Source: Thiohalocapsa sp. ML1 (lineage in GTDB: Bacteria; Pseudomonadota; Gammaproteobacteria; Chromatiales; Chromatiaceae). Taken from it: a DNA stretch of 64,000 bases. Of the stretch, positions 33,274 to 41,918 are shown in pieces. The DNA is taken from positions 186,001-250,000 of the forward strand of contig NZ_JABX01000001.1 in the NCBI RefSeq assembly GCF_001469165.1, in the 5' to 3' direction. The notes under the pieces are model-generated. The model was given only the letters and a program-made list of their open reading frames with translations. It was not told the DNA's origin and searched no databases. Position 1 is the first letter of the stretch; each line of letters begins with the position of its first letter. The translations under genes were made by a program, and so were the position numbers.

Positions 33274-33952
33274 TCAGTCAACCGACGAGTTGTGCAGCAG
33301 AAACGCCAGGTCGGTCTGCTGGAAGCGGGGCAAGGTCGTGCCCGCCTGTTGCAGGAACGCATGCCAGGGTGCGTGCGCGCGCCAGTGCGCCTGCAGTTGC
33401 GTCGCCACCGCATGGGAGATGTCGTAGGTCTCGACGCAGCGCGGCGCCTGCTGGCGGAACAGCGCAATGCCCTTGCGCAGGTCGCCGCCCATGGTCGCAG
33501 ACGATCTGCACCGGCACGCCCGTGCGCGCGCTCACCCGTTCCAGCACCGCCGCCACCCGCAGCCCCGTACTGTTCGCCATTACCGCCACGGCCAGCACCG
33601 TCATGTCGCCATGGCGGGGCGAATACCCGGTCGCGGGCAACCGACTGGCGGGGATGCCGAGCACCACCAGACACTTCAGCGCGCCCAGGGCCACCGTATG
33701 GTCGATGACGAAAATCCAATCGTCATGCCGCGGCAGCGCACGCCGCAGCACGCCCAAACCCAACCGGCAGCACCAATTGAGCACGGTGGTCGCGGCCGGC
33801 ACGCCCGGCGGCAGGTGGCCCGCCATCGCGCGCAGGACCGCGCCGACCCCGCGACAACCGAGGCCGACATGCAGATACAACTGCAAGCTGAGCCGCATCA
33901 CCTCCAGGCAATGGCGGTGGTTGGCGACCCGCGTCGCCACAGGCGTCGCCAT
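33274..33952 (-). pseudogene. Transposase remnant with frameshift
   Basis: Two overlapping frames make one DDE-type transposase: the first has IFVIDHTVALGALKCLVVLG (first Asp) and VPVQIVCDHG (second Asp). The second continues GGDLRKGIALFRQQAPRCVE and DISHAVATQLQAH. The frames join at about 33488, where one extra G in a GGG run shifts the frame. The C-terminal part with the catalytic Glu is missing; the fragment stops at the PPTase start. It belongs with the coiled-coil ORF at 34013. Confidence 0.7.
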
Positions 33953-34012
33953 GGGGGAGGCTCCTCGTCACCGTCTTCACCGCCGGCTGCGGCGCGCGCC
34001 GACGCGCCGCCC

Positions 34013-34186
34013 TCAGCCGCCAACGCCCGCGTTCTTCCAGTAGCTACGGCTGTGCTCCAAGTCGCGAATCCGCACCTGCGCGGCACGCAGGCGCTGCTGG
34101 CGCTCCTGCGCTTTGTCTTTCCAGGCGTCGCGTCCGCGGCTGGCGAGCCCCAGCAGTCGCGCGACGGGGGTCTTCAAATCGCTCAT
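34013..34186 (-). CDS. Small coiled-coil ORF of the decayed IS
   Basis: A 57-residue basic coiled-coil peptide (SRGRDAWKDKAQERQQRLRA; VRIRDLEHSRSYWKNAGVGG) with the repeated SR-x2-WK pattern seen at the N-terminus of a large group of transposases. It lies 60 bp upstream of the transposase remnant in the same direction and is most likely its N-terminal region or first ORF. It is not expected to act alone. Confidence 0.6.
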   Translation of the reverse strand: MSDLKTPVARLLGLASRGRDAWKDKAQERQQRLRAAQVRIRDLEHSRSYWKNAGVGG

Positions 34187-34214
34187 GCGGGTCGAGCCTC
34201 AGATTGCGTGTCCA

Positions 34215-34787
34215 CTACGCACAGCGCAGGGAAATCCTCGCAGATCCAAGGACTTTCGACGCTTCCGCTGGCTTCTTCAAGTCCGTCCTCGGCTTTGCCT
34301 GCCAAGCGCCTGTTCTGCATGAACGGCTGAGGGCGGTTTTGGCGCAGATTGAACTATCTAGCACCTGACGGCGGGCCGTTGCAACCTCCTCCTGCGCGCT
34401 CCTTGCGCGCACTCGCCAGCGTCCGGTATCCGCATCGCGGCGGACCGAGGTGATGCGCGTGGAGAAACGGATGTGCAGGAAGCGCTCGAAGCGCGCGGCG
34501 TAGCTGTACAGGTATTCGAGGTATTCGCCGCAGCTCCAAACGCGTGCCTCGACATCCCGGGACGAATGGTCGCCGAAGCTGGTGAGCAAGTTGCTGCTCG
34601 TGAGCAGCAGCTCGTCGTAATGGTTTGCGAAGACACCGCCGATTATCGGCTGCTGCTCGAAGGCAACGACATCATGACTCTGCTGGATCAGCTCTTTGGC
34701 CGTAACCAATCCCGATGGCCCCGCGCCAATCACGGCGATCCGCCGACGCTTGGCCCCCGTCTCATTCACTTTATGCTGGTCTCCCAC
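34215..34787 (-). pseudogene. Flavin monooxygenase-like gene, truncated
   Basis: The first 145 or so residues are the N-terminal FAD domain of a flavin-dependent monooxygenase: RIAVIGAGPSGLVTAKELIQ (GxGxxG), FEQQPIIGGVFANHYDELLL and VWSCGEYLEYLYSYAARF. After about 34360 the sequence (SSICAKTALS onwards) no longer fits. It probably comes from the end of the insertion sequence represented by the genes at 33274-34186. Two thirds of the enzyme, including the NADPH domain, is missing. The 270 bp between this gene and the DUF697 gene at 35060 hold one candidate operator (34950) and no gene. Confidence 0.75.
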
Positions 34788-34949
34788 CGCGCGTTGAACC
34801 GCTGCTTTTCCGCTGAACCTAGTTGATCAGCACAGCGTCGATCTTAGTCAATGGGGGAGTCGGCGAACAGGTGAAGCTCTTGCCTCTGCGAAACCCGTCG
34901 ATCGCTGTGGCAAGGCGGCCGGTCAGCGCATGACGCGCATTGGCTCGCG

Positions 34950-34965
34950 CAACAATTCCTTTGTC
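34950..34965. promoter_or_regulatory. GACAA-N5-TTGTT motif upstream of second DUF697 gene
   Basis: The minus strand reads GACAAAGGAATTGTTG, with opposing GACAA and TTGTT halves 5 bp apart, 95 bp before the ATG at 35060. It resembles the sites at 28562, 45313 and 45428. Confidence 0.35.
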
Positions 34966-35059
34966 CGCGCCAACAACGGCGCACGCGCGGGCAGCCGGGC
35001 CGGGCTAGCATCGGCGTGGCGACGGGTGTGCTGCCGGTCGATTCCTGCGGAGATAGTCC

Positions 35060-35671
35060 ATGTCTGAGCCCGACGCGGCGCCCCCGGCGACGGATCCAGA
35101 TCCGGATCCGGCCGTGGAGCACGCGCTGGCCGCTGCCGTAGCGGCCGAGCAACTGACGCGCGACATCGACGCCGCCGTGCGCCGCGAGCAGGCCGAGAAC
35201 CTGATCCAGCGCCACATGCTCGCGGCGGCGGCGTTGGCCCTGGTGCCCGTGGCGCTGCTCGATATGGCGGGCCTGATCGCGAGCCAGATCGCGATGACGC
35301 GCGCGCTGGCGCGCTGCTTCGACGTGCCCTTCGACGAGGTGCGCGCCCGGGCGGTGCTGCTGTCTCTGCTGACCGGGAGCGCGCCGACGCTCTCGATGCT
35401 CGCGCTCAGCTCCGGTGCGAAGCTGATACCCGGCATCGGCACCTTGGCGGGCAGCGGCAGCATCGGGGTGGCCGGCGGCGCCGTGACCTATGCGCTGGGC
35501 AAGGTGCTGGCCCATCACTTCGAGCATGGCGGCACCCTGCGCGGCCTCGACGGCAGCCGGCTACGCGGGCGCTTCCGGCGCGAGCTGCGGCGCGGCTGGA
35601 GCCTTGCGCAGGGGGCCATTCCGGGCAGTCGCAAGCGTCCATCCGCGGACCAAGTCAATGCGGCCGACTGA
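35060..35671 (+). CDS. DUF697 family membrane protein (second paralog)
   Basis: A 203-residue paralog of the protein at 28698, with an acidic, Asp-Pro-rich N-terminus, then the DUF697-like core: NLIQRHMLAAAALALVPVAL, LLDMAGLIASQIAMTRALAR, GAKLIPGIGTLAGSGSIG and GAVTYALGKVLAHHFEHGG. Three hydrophobic segments suggest membrane insertion. It is followed 60 bp later by the OmpA-BON gene, pointing to an envelope role. No function is known. Confidence 0.78.
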   Translation: MSEPDAAPPATDPDPDPAVEHALAAAVAAEQLTRDIDAAVRREQAENLIQRHMLAAAALALVPVALLDMAGLIASQIAMTRALARCFDVPFDEVRARAVLLSLLTGSAPTLSMLALSSGAKLIPGIGTLAGSGSIGVAGGAVTYALGKVLAHHFEHGGTLRGLDGSRLRGRFRRELRRGWSLAQGAIPGSRKRPSADQVNAAD

Positions 35672-35731
35672 CCGGGCTCCGATACGGGTGCCGCGGCGTT
35701 GCGCCCGGCCGCCCGCCTGAGGGGGGATGCG

Positions 35732-37111
35732 ATGCGCCGGCGCGCCCTGGCGATCTCCTGCGCGGGACTGGCAACGCTGGCACTGCTGTATGCCATCGCC
35801 ATGCCGAGGCTGGTCGAGCGCGTGCCGGAGACCTTGCGCGAGCTGGCCGCGGCCCGTCTGCAGGCGCAGGGATTGGCGTGGGTGCAAGTGCGCGCCGAGG
35901 GCCGCGACCTGCACCTGCGCGGCGCGGCGCCGAGCCGCGCGGAGCAACGCGGCGCGGTGACGCTGGCCGGCGGCGTGCCCGGCGTGCGGCACGTGGCGGA
36001 CGCGATTCGGCTGCGGGAAGTGTCCCCGTACCGACTATCCATCGCCTGGCAGGACGGCAGGCTCGCGGTGGCCGGCTACATGCCCGACCAAGCGCGCCTG
36101 GATGCCCTGGCCGCACGGATCGCGCCGCACGCCGGCACCGGTGCGGCGGGGCTCGCCGTGGCCGCCGGTCATCCGCCCGGCTGGTCCGCGCTCGCCACCG
36201 CGGTGGTCGATGCCATCACCGGGCTCGACCAGGGCAGCGCCGAGCTGATCGATCGCGCACTGTCGCTGCGGGGGACTGCCACCTCGGTGAACGCGCGGGA
36301 TCGGGTCCTGGCCGCGCTGTCGGCATTCGAGGTCCGGGGTTTCGCGCTGGACGCGGACATCAGCCTGATCGTCTCCCCCTACACCATGACCCTGACCCAG
36401 CAGGACGGCAAACTGGACGTCTACGGCTTTGTGCCGGATCCGGCGAGCCGCCGCCGCCTGACCGAGCACCTGACCGGCCACGCTGCGGAGACAGACGCCA
36501 CCGCAGCGGTCGAGCTGCACGTGGCCGCCGGCGCACCGGGCGGCTGGCTGGACCTGGTGCGCGTGATCCTGGACGCGCTCCCCGGCTTCGAACATGCCGA
36601 CGCCGCGCTGTCCGACCGGCACCTGCGTCTCGCCGGCACCCTGTTCTCGAGCGCCGAGCAGGACCGCCTCATCGAGACGCTGCGCGCCTTCGAGCCGCAG
36701 GGCTATGGCCTGGACCTCGCGCTGGCGGCGGCCGATGAGGCGGCCGTGCGCTGTCAGGCGCGGCTCGATCAGCTCCTGCTCACGCCGATCCTCTTCGCGT
36801 CCGGAGCGGCACGCATCGACGAGCGCAGCGACGCCCTGCTGGCGGCGCTTGCGGACACGCTGACGACCTGTCCCGGCGCCCGCATCCGGATTGCCGGCCA
36901 CACCGATGACCGGGGCCGCCCGGAGGACAACCTGCTGCTCAGCCGCAAGCGGGCCGAGGCGGTGGCGGCGCGACTGATGGACGCGGGCGTCGAGGCCGCC
37001 CGCATCACCGCGGTCGGTCACGGCGCCGAGCGGCCGGTGGCCGACAACGCCACCGCGGCGGGTCGGGCGAAGAACCGGCGCATCGCATTCAACGTAGAGG
37101 TGGATCGGTAA
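35732..37111 (+). CDS. OmpA-domain protein with BON-like repeats
   Basis: A 459-residue envelope protein. The N-terminal helix (LAISCAGLATLALLYAIAMP) is an uncleaved anchor or signal. Residues about 30-330 hold three BON-like repeats (QAQGLAWVQVRAEGRDLHLR; DGRLAVAGYMPDQARLDALA; DGKLDVYGFVPDPASRRRLT). The last 115 residues are an OmpA/MotB peptidoglycan-binding domain (IRIAGHTDDRGRPEDNLLLS; RITAVGHGAERPVADN; KNRRIAFNVEVD). This recalls the BON-OmpA layout of mycobacterial ArfA. The start at 35732 follows GAGGGGGG. The stop overlaps the next start (TAATG), so the two proteins are made together. Confidence 0.83.
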   Translation: MRRRALAISCAGLATLALLYAIAMPRLVERVPETLRELAAARLQAQGLAWVQVRAEGRDLHLRGAAPSRAEQRGAVTLAGGVPGVRHVADAIRLREVSPYRLSIAWQDGRLAVAGYMPDQARLDALAARIAPHAGTGAAGLAVAAGHPPGWSALATAVVDAITGLDQGSAELIDRALSLRGTATSVNARDRVLAALSAFEVRGFALDADISLIVSPYTMTLTQQDGKLDVYGFVPDPASRRRLTEHLTGHAAETDATAAVELHVAAGAPGGWLDLVRVILDALPGFEHADAALSDRHLRLAGTLFSSAEQDRLIETLRAFEPQGYGLDLALAAADEAAVRCQARLDQLLLTPILFASGAARIDERSDALLAALADTLTTCPGARIRIAGHTDDRGRPEDNLLLSRKRAEAVAARLMDAGVEAARITAVGHGAERPVADNATAAGRAKNRRIAFNVEVDR

Positions 37112-37881
37112 TGGGCGACTTGGTCATCGAGCTCACGCTCGCCTTGCTCGGCGCCGCGCTGATCGGCTGGCTGTTCGGCCGCTTGCTCTGCAAGAGTGGC
37201 GAGTACGACGAGCGCGCGGCGCGGCGGCGACTGGAGACCACGCTGGCCGAGCGCGACCGGGAGCTTGAGATGTCGCGGGAGACCGCCGACGGGCTGCGCC
37301 GGCAGCTTCGCTCACAGACTGAGGCCGCCGCCCTGGTGGAGCAGGAAGGTGCGGGACTCAAGGTCCGCCTCGCGGGCATGGAAACGGAGCTGCAGGCACT
37401 GCTGGGCCGGGACGGGGAGCTTGCGGTCTGCAACGCGCGCCGCCAGGCCCTCGGGGCCGAGCTCGAAGAGCAGCAGGCGCTGGTGCTGGAGCTGCGCTCG
37501 ACCTGCGCGGCCCAAGCGCAGCATATCCGGGAGCTGAACGGTGCCCTCGCCGGCGCCCGTGCCGAGCTGCAGGCCAGCGACGCCGAAAACCGCCGCAGAC
37601 AGGAAGAGATCGCCCGGGGCATGGAGGAGATCACCGCGCGTCGTCAAAGCCAGGCCGAGACCGACGCGCTGATTGCGCGCCTTCAGCAGGAGAAGTCTCG
37701 CCTCGATCGGCAACTGCAGGGGCTCGGCGCGGCGCACGGTGACTGCACGCAGCGGCTCCAAGCGCTCGCGGCCTCCATCGAGCACCTGCACCGGCGCATC
37801 CGCGAGCGAGGTGCCCCGGGCCGTCGCCGCCAACCGGATTCGCGCGACGCGGTCCGATCCAGGCGTACACTGGGAGATTGA
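37111..37881 (+). CDS. Membrane-anchored coiled-coil protein
   Basis: A 256-residue protein with one N-terminal transmembrane segment (VIELTLALLGAALIGWLFG), a Cys just after it (RLLCKSG) and then about 200 residues of charged heptad coiled coil (ARRRLETTLAERDRELEMSR and onward). The basic tail (GRRRQPDSRDAVRSRR) may be flexible. It is translationally coupled to the OmpA-BON protein by a TAATG overlap, so it probably works with it, possibly spanning from membrane to cytoplasm. The family is not recognised. Confidence 0.7.
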   Translation: MGDLVIELTLALLGAALIGWLFGRLLCKSGEYDERAARRRLETTLAERDRELEMSRETADGLRRQLRSQTEAAALVEQEGAGLKVRLAGMETELQALLGRDGELAVCNARRQALGAELEEQQALVLELRSTCAAQAQHIRELNGALAGARAELQASDAENRRRQEEIARGMEEITARRQSQAETDALIARLQQEKSRLDRQLQGLGAAHGDCTQRLQALAASIEHLHRRIRERGAPGRRRQPDSRDAVRSRRTLGD

Positions 37882-37888
37882 CCCGACT

Positions 37889-38812
37889 TCAAACGCGCAT
37901 GAAGCTGCTTTCGACGGCCTCGCGGGTAAAGGCAATCTCTTCTCCCTCACGGCTCTTGCAGTAGGCCGTGACAATACGGTAAGCGTTATTGAGTCTCTGC
38001 ATCTCTTTGTCATCACCGCCATGTCGATCCGGGTGCCGCTCGAACGACAGCTTGCGATAGCGCGCGACAAGGTCATCGCGCGTGCATCGCTCTCCGAGGC
38101 CCAATAGGTTCCGCGCTTCGTTGATCAGCTCGAAATTCCCCTTGTTGATCTCGATAGCCGAGAAGCCATAGGGCGGAAAGGGGCCCGAATAATTGAAGAC
38201 GATGAAGTCGGCACACTGCTCGGCAACCCGACCCAGCGCCGCCGCGAACGACTCTATCCCGGCCTTCTCCACCAGATAGGTGTTGATGAGCAGCGTCAGC
38301 CCATCCGGGACACCGGCCTCGCGATGCTCGACGACATGCGCGACGAGTCCGGCGGACAATGCCTTGGAGATCACCTCTCGCTGCTCCTGCGCCAGCTCGA
38401 AGAATGCCTTTCCAGCCGCGACCTTGTCCGACATGTCGACACGCGGCGCAAGCTCCGCCACGGCCGCTTGGACATCGACCGCGACCTGAATGACGACCTC
38501 GCACTTGCCTTGCAGCCGATCCATCAAGGCATCGAGATGCAGCGCGGCATTGCGCAGAAACTGCCGCGCCTCCGCTTGATCATCGACAACCATGCCGAAA
38601 CGCAGAGGGATCAGCGTCCGCTCTGAGAAGTAGCTCGCATTAATGGCCCGATAGCGATTATTGAGAGCCTGCTTCGTTTCCTCGCTGCTCAGCGAGGACG
38701 GATCATCCACGGTGAGTCCAACCGCGGTCATTCCCCGCTCAGGGATATGCACGATGCCGCCTTCCGGGTCGGCCGGAATCCCGTTCACGATACTGCACAA
38801 TAGTATTGCCAT
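37889..38812 (-). CDS. GvpL/GvpF-type protein fused to a J-domain
   Basis: A 307-residue fusion. Residues about 1-215 match gas-vesicle GvpL/GvpF proteins: LIPLRFGMVVDDQAEARQFL, MDRLQGKCEVVIQVAVDV and the closing FNYSGPFPPYGFSAIEI. Residues about 220-285 form a DnaJ-type J-domain with the HPD motif in LSFERHPDRHGGDDKEMQRL. GvpL/F are accessory proteins of gas-vesicle assembly, and J-domains recruit DnaK/Hsp70. No gvpA or other gvp gene is in the window, so this is an orphan or distant part of a gvp cluster. A perfect 14-bp tandem duplication (38802-38829) covers the start codon and creates an out-of-frame upstream ATG. Confidence 0.8.
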   Translation of the reverse strand: MAILLCSIVNGIPADPEGGIVHIPERGMTAVGLTVDDPSSLSSEETKQALNNRYRAINASYFSERTLIPLRFGMVVDDQAEARQFLRNAALHLDALMDRLQGKCEVVIQVAVDVQAAVAELAPRVDMSDKVAAGKAFFELAQEQREVISKALSAGLVAHVVEHREAGVPDGLTLLINTYLVEKAGIESFAAALGRVAEQCADFIVFNYSGPFPPYGFSAIEINKGNFELINEARNLLGLGERCTRDDLVARYRKLSFERHPDRHGGDDKEMQRLNNAYRIVTAYCKSREGEEIAFTREAVESSFMRV

Positions 38813-38838
38813 AGTAGTATTGCCATAGTCGGTTTCCG

Positions 38839-38925
38839 ATGGATGCTGCACAGAACGCATCCTCGCGCAAACGCCTGAAGCAGAATGCGCGTTTCATCGT
38901 CCGAGTCAGCGAAGGGATGCGCTAA
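38839..38925 (+). pseudogene. Possible Arc-like ribbon-helix-helix fragment
   Basis: A 28-residue frame ending RFIVRVSEGMR resembles the beta-strand start of Arc/MetJ-type DNA-binding proteins, then stops at TAA. It may be the remains of an antitoxin gene. The call rests on a short stretch only. Confidence 0.3.
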
Positions 38926-39012
38926 GCGGTGGCGCGGAGTCTACCAAGGGCAGATCGGGGTACGTGTAAATTATTGTCGGGCTGTCCGCTGCGGTGACAG
39001 CCCGCGGTCCAC

Positions 39013-39456
39013 TTAAGTGGCCACCTGGCGACCATGGTTCTGTGCCAGGTCCGTCTGCACCGCGCGCGCGTTGAGCTGCGCGTACTTGTGGCTGACCTGG
39101 CTGGCGAACAGCGGCGTGGCGCCGCGGATGATCCGGGCCTGCTGCTCGAGCGGACAGTGGATGCGCCCGCCACGCGAGGTCTGGTAGACGTAGCGCTCGA
39201 CCTCGACGACGCCGTAGGGCGTCTGGTAAGCCTTCGGGTCGCGCCCGCGGGCGGTGAACTTCACCGCGCCGACTCGGATCGGGCTGCCGTCGGTGTCGAA
39301 GCGCTTCAGTGCCTCCTCCGTCACGCAGCAGCCGAGCGCGTTGGTGGCCTCCTGGATCGCCGCTTCCATCTCCAGCAAACTGCCCCCGAGGCGCACCGTC
39401 ACCGCCACCGTGACCTCATCTCCCGACCTGCTGAGAATCGTCGCCACAATCTTCAC
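39013..39456 (-). pseudogene. ISKra4 family transposase, N-terminal fragment
   Basis: A 147-residue frame matching the N-terminal third of ISKra4 transposases: LLEMEAAIQEATNALGCCVT, LKRFDTDGSPIRVGAVKFTA, RDPKAYQTPYGVVEVERYVY and QQARIIRGATPLFASQVSHK. The frame ends after DLAQNHGRQVAT; the catalytic domain is missing. No inverted repeats were found around it. It is a dead remnant. Confidence 0.8.
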
Positions 39457-39675
39457 TTCCTACGCCGTTACAGGAGGTTGCAGCATACTTCTCAAAACGA
39501 CATCATGTCGAGGCCGCACCCGGCAGGGACAGCGCCACGAAGCGATCTTTCTGGAGTCCTGGAGCCTCGCGCTGGCGGAATCCTGATCGCCGATCAATGC
39601 CAATCACATTGATGGGCAGTAGGCAAAGAAAAGGCCGCATAAGGAGCGGCCTGTCACATTGCAACTAACTGCTTT

Positions 39676-40236
39676 TTGAGTGCCAAGATTGGTGGAGGCG
39701 GCGACTACCAAATGCAGTCTTTAAAGCAGCCGCTCGCCGTCGAGTCGAACGCTCAGCGACGGGCTGCGATCCTCATGCGCGGGACAGCGCGCCGACCAGC
39801 GCCCCTCTCCGGTGCGAATCACCCCGTCCAGGCGCCCGAGCAGGAGCTCCGCGTCCATCTGCAGACCTCGGATGCATTGAAGCGGTGGGCGTCAACCCGC
39901 CAGCGGTGCGCGAGAGTCACGCGCACCGCGACGGCAGGCAGACTACGTCGGCGAGGAGACCGGCGCTATGCGGCGGGAGACCCTGGCGTTCCGTCCACCA
40001 GCGCACCGGCGCAGACGACGGACGTCACCTTCCGCTTCGATCCGGTCTTCGCACCGGGCTCCGCCCAGAACGGCGGTGGAGCTGTGGAGGACAGTCAACG
40101 CGGCGGCGCTGTCGACAATCTGGTCCTCAACGCGAGGGTCTCGGCGGTACCGCTGCCGCCGACCGCCCTGCTGCTTGCCGCCGGCGCTGTGCTGCTTGCG
40201 CGGCAGACCGGCCGGCCGCGACTCGCCGCGGCATAG
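39676..40236 (+). pseudogene. C-terminal fragment of a VPLP/PEP-CTERM-type exported protein
   Basis: The last part of this frame (GGAVDNLVLNARVSAVPLPP then TALLLAAGAVLLARQTGRPR) has the layout of a PEP-CTERM/VPLP sorting signal: a VPLP motif, a hydrophobic helix and a basic end. Such tails direct proteins to exosortase. The upstream part of the frame is low-information, Arg-rich sequence, so the body of the gene is probably lost or frameshifted. No exosortase gene is in the window. Confidence 0.5.
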
Positions 40237-40747
40237 GACCTGCGGATCCACCACGGCGGCGCCATTCGGCAGCATCCCGGCCGCTGGAAGGACTGGGGCT
40301 TGCCCTGACCACGGCCCGTCTCACGTGACCGGCGCGCCCAACCCAGGCGGGGGCGCGGCCGGCATCTGCATCGACCGCGGGCAGGAGTAGGGCGCCGATG
40401 TCCGCGGTCGCCATCGTTTACGGTTCGGCACGCGCTTAGGCGATCTCCGCCGCGGTATGCGTGCATGATGCCTCGTCGGCGATGTAGACCTCGCCGCGGG
40501 TGATCGGCTTTTCCCTCAATCCGGATCGAAGCGGGCGACCTGCGACAAAGGCGGCGCTGGCGACAAAGGCGGCGCTGGACCAGTGGACGACTCCGTCGCA
40601 GAGCCGCGCGCTCAGCGGCTGTGCGCGGTGCCTAGTCCGGCCCATCGTGACCATCGATCCCTCACAGATCAGACGAGATGCGAGAGGCCGCCGGGGAACA
40701 GGGGGCGCTGCCTGCAACGGCCTCAATGCCCCCCCGGGTGGCAGCTC
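40237..40747. other. Decayed intergenic stretch
   Basis: Apart from the ilvE-like fragment at 40436 I see no gene. A 14-bp tandem repeat (GACAAAGGCGGCGCTG type) occurs at about 40546-40576. The sequence seems to be assembled from old gene pieces. Confidence 0.4.
40436..40504 (-). pseudogene. ilvE fragment
   Basis: A 22-residue run, ITRGEVYIADEA followed by SCTHTAAEIA, corresponds to the ITRDEVYIADEAFFTGTAAE segment near the C-terminus of branched-chain aminotransferase. The rest of the gene is absent. It is a degenerate scrap. Confidence 0.5.
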
Positions 40748-41836
40748 TCAGGCGGCGGTCGGTCCGCTCCGGCGCACATCCAGCGTTGCGCAATGAAAAC
40801 CGCCGATGAAGGGGTAGTAGTCTTCGAACGCGCACGGGATCGGCTTGAAGCCCCATTCCTTCAGCGCCTGGATCAGGGGCTCCTGGCGCTCCTCGACGAT
40901 GATGCGGCCTTCACCCAGCACCAGGGTGTTGATGCTGATCCAGTCGCTCATCAGCCGCGGCTGGGTCCGGTAGGGCACGGGCTCCGGTGCGATCATCACG
41001 TCCCAGTCGCGAAAGACCTCGGGCAGCTTCTTGACGTCGGTGAACGCGGCGTTCACCAGCAGCTTGCCGGGGCCGAGCAGGGCCAGGGTGGTATCGATGT
41101 GCGCAGGCTTGGGGTCCAGGCTTTGGATCAAATGCACCCGATAATCCGGCCCCAGATGTCTGCGCAGCCAGTCCACGCCGGCCTGGTTGGTGACATGGCT
41201 CAATTGGCCGACGATATCGAAGCCGCAGCGCACGAAGTCGGCGGCGTCGAACACGGGTTCCAGGTCCGTCAGCACATAGGGGGTCGGCGAGTCCGCGGCC
41301 GCGAAGTCCGGGTTATAGAGCTCGTCGCGCAGGTGCGGCCTGGGTGCTGCGACGAAGCGTGCGCCACGGCGCGAATACTCGTCGAACAGCTTGCGGTAGG
41401 ACAAGGTCTCGAAATGGCGCGAGCGCGAGCACATGGGCACCTCGATGATCTCGTTGCCGATGACCAGGAAGGCGTCGCGTGGGTTGGCGGCACAGAAGCC
41501 GCCCGAGGTCTCCCAGTGCGGTGTCGCGAAGGGCCGGCCGTGATCAAGCTCTTCCAGACGCCTGACGATAACCCCCTCGGCCTCGAGAATACCCACAAAG
41601 CGGTCCATCGCCCGCTCGGCGGCCTCGATGTACCGACCCGGGTAGGGCTGGTTGAGCGGCAGGTGGCGCTCGATCGCCGCGAGCTCCTCGGGGCTGTAGA
41701 CGTATTGATAGAATGGGTCCCAAAATGAGAAGAAGGCGTTTCTGGGCGTTCCGACGACGACTTCCTCGAGGGTATCCCATTCATTGTGGACATTGACGGG
41801 CGAGTTGGCGTAATGGCTGTCGGGCATGACAATCAC
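40748..41836 (-). CDS. L-arginine:amine amidinotransferase
   Basis: A 362-residue member of the arginine:glycine amidinotransferase family (relatives: AGAT, CyrA, SxtG), which moves the amidino group of arginine to an amine and yields ornithine plus a guanidino compound. Visible motifs: VNVHNEWDTLEEVVVGTPRN at the start, ETSGGFCAANPRDAFLVIG, AADFVRCGFDIVGQLSHVTN, the His in LDPKPAHIDTTLALL and the catalytic Cys at about residue 347 in IGGFHCATLDVRR. It is 82 bp downstream of the adenylation-decarboxylase gene, same strand. The amine acceptor may be the decarboxylation product made by that neighbour, which is inference. Confidence 0.88.
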   Translation of the reverse strand: MIVMPDSHYANSPVNVHNEWDTLEEVVVGTPRNAFFSFWDPFYQYVYSPEELAAIERHLPLNQPYPGRYIEAAERAMDRFVGILEAEGVIVRRLEELDHGRPFATPHWETSGGFCAANPRDAFLVIGNEIIEVPMCSRSRHFETLSYRKLFDEYSRRGARFVAAPRPHLRDELYNPDFAAADSPTPYVLTDLEPVFDAADFVRCGFDIVGQLSHVTNQAGVDWLRRHLGPDYRVHLIQSLDPKPAHIDTTLALLGPGKLLVNAAFTDVKKLPEVFRDWDVMIAPEPVPYRTQPRLMSDWISINTLVLGEGRIIVEERQEPLIQALKEWGFKPIPCAFEDYYPFIGGFHCATLDVRRSGPTAA

Positions 41837-41918
41837 CTGTATCGATACGCGCGGGACGTGCCTGCCCGCTGATTGGTTGTTGTTCTGGAAAACGAACGAT
41901 CGCGCTGCTCGGCAGGCA

